Assembly (NCBI RefSeq): GCF_014651875.1
Contig: NZ_BMXS01000007.1
Location: forward strand, 1 to 64,000
Direction of reading: 5' to 3'
Length of the DNA stretch: 64,000 nucleotides
From: Litchfieldella qijiaojingensis
GTDB lineage: Bacteria > Pseudomonadota > Gammaproteobacteria > Pseudomonadales > Halomonadaceae
The translations under genes and the position numbers were made by a program. Of this stretch, positions 17,683 through 27,020 are shown in pieces; the stretch's first letter is position 1, and each line of letters begins with the position of its first letter. The notes under the pieces were generated by a model that did no database searches, had not been told where the DNA came from, and saw nothing but the letters and a program-made list of their open reading frames with translations.

Positions 17683-20600
17683 TTACTGATCGATGGTCAG
17701 TTGGCCGTTGTTGAGCATGTCCTGAATAAGTTCGGCATCGTATTGAACGCCTTTCAGGTGAATGGTTTGGTCCTCAGCACCGGCATCATAGCCATCGGCG
17801 AATCCACCGCTGGTGCTGACGTGGATCAGCGTACCACCCTCTCCATCGTCACTGGCATGCAAGTAGTTGCTGATGTCGCTATCGCGCTCCTGCAGTAGGT
17901 CGGAGAGGTCCAGTTTGTCGCCCTCATCGCTGCTGAAGTCCATCACCTCATCGATGGCGGCGTTACCCTCTTCACCCTGGTCACCCAAATTCCAGACGAA
18001 GGTATCGGCCCCCAAGCCGCCCATGAGGGTATCGTTGGCCGGTCCGCCTATCAGGATATCGTCACCGCCGCTTCCGTCGAGAGCATCGTCGCTGCCATTA
18101 CCCTGAATGAAGTCATTGCCTTCGGTGCCTCGCAGGACATCACCATCCGCGTCCAGGGTGAAGTTCCAACTGGTCGTTGCCTGATCTCCATCGCCATCGG
18201 TAATGGTCGCAGAGAGCTCCAAGGTCTGGTCCGTACCTTCGATGATGGTGACGATTTCAGCCGAAGCCACGCCGAAGCCATTGCCTGTGTTATCCAAAGC
18301 ACTGACGTAAACGGTATCGAACGCTTCGTCGGACGTTACGGTCCAGGTGCCATCACCGTTATCGTTGGCCTCGAACGCTTCCTGTTGGCCACTGTCCTTC
18401 CAGAAGGTTGGCATTTCTCCGGTATCGAGCCCCCAGAAACTGAACGTGATGCTGAAAACCGCCAACGGCTGCGCGCCTCCCGTGGGCTCATTCACGGTTG
18501 CATTGGAGCCATTTCCCGATGTCGACCAGCCTTCGCCATCGTAGAAGGTCAGTGCCAGGGTTTCGCTGGGATCGTCGACCGTAGAGCCTTCTGAAACCCC
18601 CAAGGCATTGTTGTTGTAGTTGACCGTGTCGTCGCCCAGGGCCTGGGCCATGACAATAATGGAACCACTCTCACCTATCGTGGCGGAACTCGAAAAATAG
18701 GCTGGTTCACCACTGTTGCCTCCCCCGAAACCACTGGAGAACCCCACCAACAACGAGGACTGGGAGCCATCCAAATGCCCCAACTGTGTCAATGTGTAGG
18801 AGCCGTCCGCATTGTAGGCAACGGTGAACACGACAACTTCGTTGTTGGCATCGTCGAGGTAATAAGCGTCCAGTGAGCCATCCGCGTGTTCCCGGTAAAG
18901 GAGATCATTCCCTTCCGAACTCAGGCGCTGTCCGGTTTCCGGGTTGAGCCAGTAGGTGCCATCGTTGTTACCCGACAGAGCGACCTTGGCACCTTGTTGG
19001 TCAGCCCCGAATGTAAACGGAATCTCATCGGTAAGGGACAAGCCCTGCTCGTTTGCCATCAAGGCAGTGCGGACAGGAGCCACCTGCGGCCCATCATCGG
19101 AGACATCGATGGTCAGAGTGCCAGTAGCGCTGTCGCCGTCGTCGTCGCTAGCCACTACCTCGATGCCGCTGATGCCCAGGCTGTCGACATTCACGCCATG
19201 CGGCAGGTTGCTCAGCAGTTCAGCGCTGACCGCGACCGTGCCGCTGGTCTGGGCGGCGATGGCACTGCCGTTCAGGCTCAGCTTGAGTACATCGGTGCCG
19301 TCAAGGCTGCCGATCAGATTGCCATCGCTATCGATCGCCCAACTTAACTCGCCGTCCAGCCCCGTGACAGTGATGTTGCTGGGGTTGCCAAAAGCAAACC
19401 CGGTAATGGCATCACTACCGGCGGTGAAGCTGAGCTGGCCGCTATCGCTGTCGGTGGCGTCATCAAGGGTGTCGACGTCGTCCAGCAGCAGGCTCAGGCT
19501 ACCCCCGGCACCGGCTTCGTCGCCTGGCGTCGGACCACTGCCGTCGCTGACCGCGATGGTATGGCTATCACGCGCTTCATCGCCGTCACCATCGGTGGTC
19601 ACCAAAGTGAAGGTGATATCGTCGTTATCGGTATCCACCCCAGGCACGAAGGTCCATGTACCATCGGTAGCGACCGTCAATTCACCGCTTGCGGTGGTAA
19701 TGGTGTCACCTAGTTGGTAGGTCACACCGTCGTACTCGACCACTGTAGTGGCACCATCGGCGCCTTCCGTCACACTCCAACTGCCGATGACGCTTTCACT
19801 CCCTTCGGTGGCTTCGGCGGCACCCGAAATGCTGACACTGGGAATATCGTCGACGATATCAATCGTGAGACTTCCATCACTGGTACTGCCGTCACTGTCA
19901 GTTGCCACCAGTTCGAAGCTCTCCTGCACCTCGTCACCTTCTGTGGCGCCATCCAAGGTATAGCTCCAGCCGTAGCTGCCATCCTCGTTCAGCGTGACGA
20001 CCAAGGTGCCGTAGACGCCCTGCACCGTACCACCACCGGTGACGTTCTGGCCGTTGATGGTCAGGCTGGTTAACGTGTCGTTGCCGGTATCGATGGTGAA
20101 ACTGCCGCTGGAAGTGTGGGAATCGCTGCCAGCATCGCTGCCGCCAGGCAGACCGGCTTCGTCGACTTCGCTTGCTCCCGGCTCTAGCGTGAACACGGGG
20201 ATGGAATCACCGGTGAGCTTCACTTCCACGGTGGAATTCTCATCGAGATTCTCGTAATTGCCGCCGGTAGTATCGGCGATGCTCAATTCAAGCGTCCCAC
20301 CGCCGTCAGGCACGTCCGGTGACTCGAAGGTCACGTTTCCGCTGGTGACGCCGGCGGCGATGGTGATCGTCTCGCCGTTGGAGAGTTCGATTATCAGGTC
20401 GGTCTCAGGGGCGTTGTCGACTGTGGCGGTGACAGTGATCGCCTCGCCCTCGGTGACCTGCTCCGGCGCCGTCAGCGTGATGGTGGTAGTGTCGCTGTCG
20501 TCGACCACCGTGGCATCAACATCTTCACCAAGGGTGACCTGATCGAAGCCACCCCCACTTACAGAACCGATTCCGAAGCTTTCGGTTTCATTCCCCTGGC

Positions 20601-21375
20601 GATAGGCATCATCTTCACGACTATCGATCTGGATGCTCGCAGACGTTTGCCCTACAGGAATGACGATTTGCATGCCATTGGTGAGTGTGATCACCAGCGG
20701 TGAGCCGGTAGGTGCCGTACTGGTGGTTGCAGTTAGGGTGATTGGCTGCCCCTCGACAACGGTATCCGCATCGCTGTTCAGGGTAATGGTGGTTTCGACC
20801 GGCTCCGGAGTTGGGGTTGGGGTTGGAGTCGGGCTTGGAGTTGGAGTTGGATTTGGAGTCGGTTCTGGCGTGGTTTCTTGCTCATCGGTCACAGCCGCAG
20901 CCAATCCGTCTCCCTCGGCATCGATGAACTCGGCCGTCTGGGCGGAACCAAACTCGAATGCCAAGGGGTCCACCGACTCGGTGATCCGCGCCAGGCGAAC
21001 AAAGTCGTGACCGCCGCCTTCGGCTCCGCCCCCGCCGGCACCGGCTGCGGTGGCATCGAGCAGCTCGAGCAGGTCGCCATCATCCTCGTCGATCGCGACG
21101 AGCAGAGCTTCGAGATCTTCATCGAGGACACTGGACTCGGCCACGTCGACGGGAGTTTCAGCATCCAATTCGGGCGTCATCGCCACTTGCTGACCGGGAC
21201 CGATAAGCGCTGGTTCCAGACCATCGCCGAAATCGAGTTGGACACTTCCAGTGTCGGAAGTCACTAACGTCTCGCCTTCCTGCAAGACATCCCCCGGGCT
21301 CAACTCGCGCAGATTCCCATAGTCATCGCGCACCCAAGCCTGACCGGTAATGGAAAGAACGGTTGCGATACTCAT
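17683..21375 (-). CDS. LapA-like RTX adhesin 2 with retention module
   Basis: This 1230-residue protein is a type I-secreted surface adhesin. The N-terminal retention module (1-110) ends at TAAG (109-112), the expected LapG cut site. A Pro/Thr linker (roughly residues 170-190) leads to Calx-beta-like repeats (about 195-400), VCBS-type and T1SS-143-type repeats (about 400-800) and a further extracellular region. RTX nonapeptides (GGDDILIGG, GGLGADTF) near residue 1090 and the type I secretion target close the protein. Residues 1-150 and the last 150 or so are nearly the same as in adhesin 1; the middle is not. It is small next to Pseudomonas LapA. Ligand unknown. Confidence 0.9.
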   Translation of the reverse strand: MSIATVLSITGQAWVRDDYGNLRELSPGDVLQEGETLVTSDTGSVQLDFGDGLEPALIGPGQQVAMTPELDAETPVDVAESSVLDEDLEALLVAIDEDDGDLLELLDATAAGAGGGGAEGGGHDFVRLARITESVDPLAFEFGSAQTAEFIDAEGDGLAAAVTDEQETTPEPTPNPTPTPSPTPTPTPTPEPVETTITLNSDADTVVEGQPITLTATTSTAPTGSPLVITLTNGMQIVIPVGQTSASIQIDSREDDAYRQGNETESFGIGSVSGGGFDQVTLGEDVDATVVDDSDTTTITLTAPEQVTEGEAITVTATVDNAPETDLIIELSNGETITIAAGVTSGNVTFESPDVPDGGGTLELSIADTTGGNYENLDENSTVEVKLTGDSIPVFTLEPGASEVDEAGLPGGSDAGSDSHTSSGSFTIDTGNDTLTSLTINGQNVTGGGTVQGVYGTLVVTLNEDGSYGWSYTLDGATEGDEVQESFELVATDSDGSTSDGSLTIDIVDDIPSVSISGAAEATEGSESVIGSWSVTEGADGATTVVEYDGVTYQLGDTITTASGELTVATDGTWTFVPGVDTDNDDITFTLVTTDGDGDEARDSHTIAVSDGSGPTPGDEAGAGGSLSLLLDDVDTLDDATDSDSGQLSFTAGSDAITGFAFGNPSNITVTGLDGELSWAIDSDGNLIGSLDGTDVLKLSLNGSAIAAQTSGTVAVSAELLSNLPHGVNVDSLGISGIEVVASDDDGDSATGTLTIDVSDDGPQVAPVRTALMANEQGLSLTDEIPFTFGADQQGAKVALSGNNDGTYWLNPETGQRLSSEGNDLLYREHADGSLDAYYLDDANNEVVVFTVAYNADGSYTLTQLGHLDGSQSSLLVGFSSGFGGGNSGEPAYFSSSATIGESGSIIVMAQALGDDTVNYNNNALGVSEGSTVDDPSETLALTFYDGEGWSTSGNGSNATVNEPTGGAQPLAVFSITFSFWGLDTGEMPTFWKDSGQQEAFEANDNGDGTWTVTSDEAFDTVYVSALDNTGNGFGVASAEIVTIIEGTDQTLELSATITDGDGDQATTSWNFTLDADGDVLRGTEGNDFIQGNGSDDALDGSGGDDILIGGPANDTLMGGLGADTFVWNLGDQGEEGNAAIDEVMDFSSDEGDKLDLSDLLQERDSDISNYLHASDDGEGGTLIHVSTSGGFADGYDAGAEDQTIHLKGVQYDAELIQDMLNNGQLTIDQ
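20806..20875 (-). repeat. Hexanucleotide-based Pro/Thr linker repeat in adhesin 2
   Basis: On the plus strand the sequence is built of GG(A/G/C)GTT-like hexamers, encoding Pro-Thr dipeptides on the minus strand. Slippage by one unit would add or remove two residues without changing frame. Confidence 0.75.
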
Positions 21376-21532
21376 GTGCCTGTGCCCCTGCCGTTAACGC
21401 CGTTTTTGGTATGGTATGAGGGTCAGGCTAGTAGAGAGGCACAGGAAAAATTATAGTACCGATGGACAGGGTAACAGAATGTTACTGCCAGGCTTCCATC
21501 GGCGATGGGTTAGTTTGCGTGGGGATTGGTAA
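21376..21532 (-). promoter_or_regulatory. Upstream region of adhesin 2 with regulator-gene remnant
   Basis: This 157-bp spacer carries TAGTACCGATGG at about 21453-21464, shared with TTGTACCGATGG at 27110-27121 upstream of adhesin 1. Beyond it (21465-21520) the sequence aligns at about 70% with the last bases of the LuxR-type gene that precedes adhesin 1, including TCCATC, GCGA and TGCGTG blocks. It therefore looks like promoter plus a decayed 3' end of a second regulator gene. No -10/-35 pair is obvious. Confidence 0.55.
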
Positions 21533-21871
21533 TCAAATCACCCCATCATCCTCTTCATCGCTTTCTCCCAGCAGATCGACGCTGTTGACCCGCCTGCGCA
21601 GCGACTGGCGAACCATCAGCTTCTCGCGGGCAGCATCCGGCAGATCGGTAAAGCTGATGATGCCCTTGTCCATCAGCAGCTCGATCACGTCCTCCAGCAC
21701 GCGCACGAACTCCAGGTCAGAGTTGCGCAGTTCCTGCAGTTGTCGATCCTGATCTCGTCCAAGGAAAGCAAGCAACTCCGGCGAATCCGCTGCCAACGAC
21801 TCCCTGCAATCAGGCGTCATGGTCTTGCTGACCAGCTCTATCCGGCCCTGCTCATCGCGTTTGATGTACAT
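21533..21871 (-). CDS. Small conserved protein (often mislabelled tryptophan synthase beta-like)
   Basis: This 112-residue protein starts MYIKRDEQGRIELVSK at 21871 behind a perfect AGGAGG; the earlier in-frame codons are not needed. The middle reads ELRNSDLEFVRVLEDVIELL then MDKGIISFTDLPDAAREKL, predicted helical, with an acidic tail (GESDEEDDGV). From memory it resembles a short Pseudomonas family that pipelines name tryptophan synthase beta subunit-like, although it has no PLP fold or lysine site. It stands alone between the two adhesin genes, after a terminator. No function can be given from sequence. Confidence 0.75.
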   Translation of the reverse strand: MYIKRDEQGRIELVSKTMTPDCRESLAADSPELLAFLGRDQDRQLQELRNSDLEFVRVLEDVIELLMDKGIISFTDLPDAAREKLMVRQSLRRRVNSVDLLGESDEEDDGVI

Positions 21872-21931
21872 CAAAAACCTCCTACCCGGCTTGTTCGCTG
21901 CCAACATGCATCTCTGGCGACAGTGTAAGTG

Positions 21932-21965
21932 AAAAGGCCCCACCCGGCATCGCCGGGTGGGGCCT
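21932..21965 (-). terminator. Terminator of the first adhesin gene
   Basis: Perfect stem GGCCCCACCCGGC / GCCGGGTGGGGCC with loop GAT, followed by TTTT on the minus strand, 19 bp after the adhesin 1 stop. Confidence 0.92.
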
Positions 21966-21983
21966 CGACCGTCGGCTTGAGGC

Positions 21984-24900
21984 TTACTGGTCGATGGTCA
22001 GTTGGCCACTGCCGATCATATCCTGGATGAGATCGGCATCGTATTGCACGCCCTTCAGCTGGATGGTCTGGTCTTCAGCGGCAGCATCGTAGCCAGCGGC
22101 GAATCCGCCATTGGTGCTGACGTGGATCAGCGTACCACCCTCGCCATCGTCACTGGCATGCAGATAGTCGCTGATGTCGCTGTCGCTATCATGCTCCTGC
22201 AGCAGGTCGGAGAGCTCCAGGTTATCGCCTTCGTCGGCATTGAAGTCCATCACCTCGTCGACGGCGGCGTTGCCCGCCGCACCCTGGTCTCCCAGGTTCC
22301 AGGCGAAGGTATCAGCCCCCAAGCCGCCGTACATGTCGTCGTCACCAGCTCCGCCGATGAGCGTGTCGGTTCCGGCACCGCCATACAGAAGATCGCCGGT
22401 GCCATTCCCCACTAGCGTATCCTCGGCCGATGAACCAACAACGATGCCGTACTGCTCGACAGCCGTGGCGGATGAAGCTCCTTCCTGGCTGATGGTGGAT
22501 ACGCTGGCTTCAATGTCGAAGGCGCTTGTATCGGCGGGAACCGTCATGGCGATCTGGAGGCCGTCGATATTGCCACCATCAGGGTTACTGATTTGCCAGT
22601 TACCATTACTGTCTGGCCCAGTAACACCCTGCCCTTCGAGTGTCACGCCGTCGGGGATGCCGCTGAGCGTAACGTCGGAGAGCTCTTCGCTGCCATTGGC
22701 ATCAGCAAGCGCCGCCGATATGTCAACCAGGAACGCCTGACCGCCGCTATCTCCTTCTACGACTTCTTCGACATTCGGCGCGTTGACGTCGGGACCATCG
22801 AAGCTTCCATCTCCGTAGATCACGCCTTCGATATTGTTGCTCACTTGCCCGATAAGCGAGCCGGATCCGCTTTCGTTCGTGTAGCCCACCCATACCCCAT
22901 CGAGCGTGTTGACATGGGTATCGGCGTTATTGTTCGTGCTCCAGCCGGCCTGATATTCATAGCCTTCCTCCTGGACAACGAAGATGTAATCCCCATGGGC
23001 ATCCGGAGCGTTCTCATTCGTGCGATTGCCGTGTACGGAGTCCAGCCCGCGTAGCTCCTCATGATCCCAATCGGACTGACTGTAGAACCAGCCACTTTGC
23101 GAATGCACCACAAAGATGTCGGAATATTCGCCATCCACACCATGATTGCCTCGTTCGTAATGGGCAATGACACCGGCGTTTTCAGAGCCGGGATTGGCAA
23201 TTTCAGGCGCCGTATCTCCTTTCGTCAGCCATACGCGTACACCGTCACCGACCTTGACAATTTGGCCGTCCTGGACGTCGAAGCCACCGGCCACCCCACT
23301 GCCGCCATTGACCTTGATGATCTCGGCGCTGTCACCACCAGAAGATTCTTCCGGGGTGACCGTCAGTGAAATGTTCGGAGTTTTGGGAGCCGTATCTACC
23401 GTATCTTCTAGCTCGAAGTCGACCTGGAAGCCGGCACTGGTGGAGTCTCCGTCTCCATCGACGGCCTCGATCTCCACAGGAAGCGTATAAGCTTGATCGG
23501 CATCGAGGAGAGCGCCACTGAAACCACTGACATTATATTGGTCGCCTCCATCAGCACCGTAAAAGTGCACCTCGTCAAAGCCTGTGCCGACATTGAGATG
23601 CGTTCCAGTCCCCGAACCAACGGAAACGCCTTCATTGAAGGCCTCCCAACTTGGCGCACCGTCCTTCCCCATTTCAAAGCTGAGTTCGGTCAGTGTTTGA
23701 TTGAAATTGGCGATCAGGGCTTTCCCACTTTCAATCAAGTTATTATCCACCCCAATACCGTTGGTCGACCAGTTGACAGAGCCACCAGTCGAAGTGAAAC
23801 GTATATCCAGGTTGGAGCCATCAATATGAAAATCGTTGTTGACACCACCACCCTGGCTGCCAGAAAGATCCGCCGTAAAGTCGACAGCAACGGGGTCGAG
23901 AGGCTGCAGCACTTCAATGGAATATGACTCGGTATTCACATCGATCCTGAAAACGGGATTTTTGGGGCCTTCCGTCACCTTGTAGGCAATGAGCTGCTGG
24001 GACTCCGTGTCGAAAACATATTGGAGATTCACGCCACCGGAAGTCAGATACGCGGTGTTCTGAGTACCAGCGTCGTCGTAGGTAACCTGAACCCAATCAT
24101 TCTCATCCGATTGCAGAGACACATTGGCGATCTGGGCTCCTTTGGAGTCAGCACCGACTGTCAGATCGAGGTTACCTTCGAACTCCCCATCAATGACACT
24201 GATCGTGGCATCGGCAGGTGCCCCGAAGTCGGGAACGTCGTCGAGCACCTCAACTTCGATTTCGCTACTGGCATCCTGGCCTAGCTGGTCCTTGACGGAA
24301 ATGGACACTCCTTCCTCATCGGAGGAGTTTCGGCCATTACCATCGGAATGTGTCAGGGTTCCCGCCAATTCAAACTCGTAACCGACAGTTCCGCCATGGG
24401 CATCGCCTTGGTATTCAGTAATACGTACTACGTTGCCTTCCGCGGTAGACACTTCGATTGCGGCAGCACCACTATCCAAGGCCAACAGAGCATCGACCAA
24501 AATCTCTTCGCCAGCTACGGTGATAGACGCAATCCCTGACACCGCGCTGACACCAAAAGTGCCAGTTTTCACCAATTCAGCGGAGTTGGGATTCGAGCCA
24601 TTCAAAAGATGCTGCTCATCGACGACGACATCCGCTTCGCCAAGGTTCAGCCCGGTAATTTCTGGACCAGCGACATTATAGGAACGAGTCGTATCAGCGC
24701 TAAAGGGGTTGCCAGCTTCATCCTCGCCACTGATGCTGGCGTCGACCTGGCCATTGTCGGCCAGCACGCTGCCCGGGACGTCGATGGCGTAGTGGCCGTC
24801 GGCGTCGACCGTGCCGGTGAATTCCTGATCGCCGACGGTCAGGGTGACGCTGTCACCTTCGCCGGCATCACCGCCCACACTGCCGGTGATGGTGACCGGT

Positions 24901-27020
24901 TGCCCGGCTTCCTCAGCGTTGACCACATCGTCACCGGCGATGGTGTCGATGCTGATGCTGGCGTCGGTCTCGGTATCGACGGCGTACTCGCGCACGCTCT
25001 CGGCGCGGTAGGGGTTGCCGGCCTCGTCGCTGCCGTCGACGCTGGCCTCGACCTGGCCATTCTCGGCCAGCACGCTGCCGGGCACGTCGATGGCGTAGTG
25101 GCCGTCGGCGTCGACCGTACCGGTGAAGGTCTCGTCACCCACGGTCAGGGCGACGGTGTCGCCCTCCCCGGCATCGCCCGTGACGCTGCCAGTGACGGTG
25201 ATGTCGTCCCCGGCCTCCGCCGCGTTGACCACGTCGTCACCGGCGATGGTGTCGATACTGATGGTGGCCTCGGCGCCGGTATCGACGCTGTAGTCGCGGC
25301 TGTTGGTAGCCTCGAACGTGTTGCCGGCCTCGTCGCTGCCGCCAACGCTGGCCTCGATCTGGCCGTTCTCGGCCAGCACGCTGCCGGGCACGTCGATGGC
25401 GTAGTTGCCATCGGCGTCGACCGTGCCGGTGAATTCCTGGTCACCCACGGTCAGGGTGACGCTGTCACCCGCGCCGGCATCGCCCGTGATGCTGCCAGTG
25501 ACGGTGAGGGTCTGGCTCGCCTCGTCGCCGTTGACCACGTCGTCGCCGGCGATGGTGTCGATACTGATGGTGGCCTCGGCGCCGGTATCGACGCTGTAGT
25601 CGCGGCTGTTGGTAGCCTCGAACGTGTTGCCGGCCTCGTCGCTGCCGCCAACGCTGGCCTCGATCTGGCCGTTCTCGGCCAGCACGCTGCCGGGCACGTC
25701 GATGGCGTAGTTGCCATCGGCGTCGACCGTGCCGGTGAATTCCTGGTCACCCACGGTCAGGGTGACGCTGTCACCCGCGCCGGCATCGCCCGTGATGCTG
25801 CCAGTGACGGTGAGGGTCTGGCTCGCCTCGTCGCCGTTGACCACGTCGTCGCCGGCGATGGTGTCGATACTGATGGTGGCCTCGGCGCCGGTATCGACGC
25901 TGTAGTCGCGGCTGTTGGTAGCCTCGAACGTGTTGCCGGCCTCGTCGCTGCCGTCGACGCTGGCCTCGACCTGGCCATTCTCGGCCAGCAGCTCGCCGGG
26001 CACGTCGATGGCGTAGTGGCCGTCGGCGTCGACCGTGCCGGTGAATTCCTGATCGCCCACGGTCAGGGTGACGCTGTCACCCTCGCCGGCATCACCGCCC
26101 ACACTGCCGGTGATGGTGATCGTCTGGGTCGCTTCGTCACCGTTGACCACGTCGTCACCGGCGATGGTGTCGATGCTGATGGTGGCCTCGGAAACCGTAT
26201 CTTTGCCTGCAGTATCGTTAGCGGTAACAGTCGAACCGGTTTGGTCTGTCGTACTCGCCTCGACGGTCAGAGGACCGTCAATAAGCTGGCCAAGACCTAT
26301 CTCAGTTTGATAACTGCCATCATCGTTGGCCGTCGTTGTCGTGGTGACACTATTCCCATTCTGGTCGGTTACCACAATGGTGATGCTACTTCCCAGAGAG
26401 ATATTCGTCGTGGTGCCGAAAACCGGCACATTGCTTACGTTCTGAGTGTTGACGTCGTCGAGGATAACGGTAACTTCACCGGAAAGCGGAGGTTGTTCAG
26501 CACCCTGTTCTTCATCGGTTGCAGCTGCATCCGTTGCAGCCGCCGCCAACGAATCTCCCTCGGTATCAGTGGATTCAGCCGTTTGTGCAGTGCCGAACTC
26601 GAACGCCAAGGGATCCACTGATTCGGTGATCCGCGCCAGGCGCACGAAATCGTGGCCGCCGCTTTCACCACCGCCACCACCTGCACCGGCTGCGGTGGCA
26701 TCGAGCAGTTCGAGCAGGTCGCCGTCACCTTCGTCAATTGCGGCAAGCAGGGCTTCGATATCTTCATCGAGGACACTGGAATCGGCCACGTCGACGGGGG
26801 CTTGCGCATCCACCTCAGGCGTCATCGCCACTTGCTGGCCAGAACCGATGAGTGCCGGTTCCAGGCCATCGCCGAAGTCGAGTTGGACGCTACCGTTGCC
26901 GGAAGTCACCAGCGTCTCGCCTTCCTGCAAGACATCTCCTGGGCTCAATTCGCGCAAATTGCCTTCGCTGTCGCGCGCCCAAGCCTGGCCGGTGATGGAA
27001 AGAACGGTTGCGATGCTCAT
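21984..27020 (-). CDS. LapA-like RTX adhesin 1 with retention module
   Basis: This 1678-residue surface adhesin starts with the same retention module as adhesin 2 and carries the LapG site TAAG at residues 109-112. Five tandem Ig-like repeats of about 102 residues (about residues 280-790, each with SIDTIAGDDVVN) follow. A large unrecognised region with aromatic-rich segments (about 1280-1430) comes next. RTX nonapeptides (GGAGTDTLIGGAGDDDMYGGL cut into nines near residue 1540) and the type I secretion target lie at the end. Predicted acidic and calcium-binding outside the cell. It lies just downstream of the LuxR-type gene and 4.1 kb from the ABC exporter. Confidence 0.92.
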   Translation of the reverse strand: MSIATVLSITGQAWARDSEGNLRELSPGDVLQEGETLVTSGNGSVQLDFGDGLEPALIGSGQQVAMTPEVDAQAPVDVADSSVLDEDIEALLAAIDEGDGDLLELLDATAAGAGGGGGESGGHDFVRLARITESVDPLAFEFGTAQTAESTDTEGDSLAAAATDAAATDEEQGAEQPPLSGEVTVILDDVNTQNVSNVPVFGTTTNISLGSSITIVVTDQNGNSVTTTTTANDDGSYQTEIGLGQLIDGPLTVEASTTDQTGSTVTANDTAGKDTVSEATISIDTIAGDDVVNGDEATQTITITGSVGGDAGEGDSVTLTVGDQEFTGTVDADGHYAIDVPGELLAENGQVEASVDGSDEAGNTFEATNSRDYSVDTGAEATISIDTIAGDDVVNGDEASQTLTVTGSITGDAGAGDSVTLTVGDQEFTGTVDADGNYAIDVPGSVLAENGQIEASVGGSDEAGNTFEATNSRDYSVDTGAEATISIDTIAGDDVVNGDEASQTLTVTGSITGDAGAGDSVTLTVGDQEFTGTVDADGNYAIDVPGSVLAENGQIEASVGGSDEAGNTFEATNSRDYSVDTGAEATISIDTIAGDDVVNAAEAGDDITVTGSVTGDAGEGDTVALTVGDETFTGTVDADGHYAIDVPGSVLAENGQVEASVDGSDEAGNPYRAESVREYAVDTETDASISIDTIAGDDVVNAEEAGQPVTITGSVGGDAGEGDSVTLTVGDQEFTGTVDADGHYAIDVPGSVLADNGQVDASISGEDEAGNPFSADTTRSYNVAGPEITGLNLGEADVVVDEQHLLNGSNPNSAELVKTGTFGVSAVSGIASITVAGEEILVDALLALDSGAAAIEVSTAEGNVVRITEYQGDAHGGTVGYEFELAGTLTHSDGNGRNSSDEEGVSISVKDQLGQDASSEIEVEVLDDVPDFGAPADATISVIDGEFEGNLDLTVGADSKGAQIANVSLQSDENDWVQVTYDDAGTQNTAYLTSGGVNLQYVFDTESQQLIAYKVTEGPKNPVFRIDVNTESYSIEVLQPLDPVAVDFTADLSGSQGGGVNNDFHIDGSNLDIRFTSTGGSVNWSTNGIGVDNNLIESGKALIANFNQTLTELSFEMGKDGAPSWEAFNEGVSVGSGTGTHLNVGTGFDEVHFYGADGGDQYNVSGFSGALLDADQAYTLPVEIEAVDGDGDSTSAGFQVDFELEDTVDTAPKTPNISLTVTPEESSGGDSAEIIKVNGGSGVAGGFDVQDGQIVKVGDGVRVWLTKGDTAPEIANPGSENAGVIAHYERGNHGVDGEYSDIFVVHSQSGWFYSQSDWDHEELRGLDSVHGNRTNENAPDAHGDYIFVVQEEGYEYQAGWSTNNNADTHVNTLDGVWVGYTNESGSGSLIGQVSNNIEGVIYGDGSFDGPDVNAPNVEEVVEGDSGGQAFLVDISAALADANGSEELSDVTLSGIPDGVTLEGQGVTGPDSNGNWQISNPDGGNIDGLQIAMTVPADTSAFDIEASVSTISQEGASSATAVEQYGIVVGSSAEDTLVGNGTGDLLYGGAGTDTLIGGAGDDDMYGGLGADTFAWNLGDQGAAGNAAVDEVMDFNADEGDNLELSDLLQEHDSDSDISDYLHASDDGEGGTLIHVSTNGGFAAGYDAAAEDQTIQLKGVQYDADLIQDMIGSGQLTIDQ
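24670..26190 (-). repeat. Five tandem 306-bp Ig-like repeats in adhesin 1
   Basis: The unit is 306 bp (102 codons). Units at 25255-25560 and 25561-25866 are identical by eye over the whole length. The next one, from 25867, stays identical until it diverges inside the domain. The outer units differ more, as expected from homogenisation in the middle of an array. Confidence 0.9.

Noticed and set aside
24609-26621. A 670-codon open frame antisense to adhesin 1
   Set aside because: It is the opposite-strand shadow of the repeat region; its own repeats just mirror the 306-bp units, and it has no ribosome binding site or recognisable domain.
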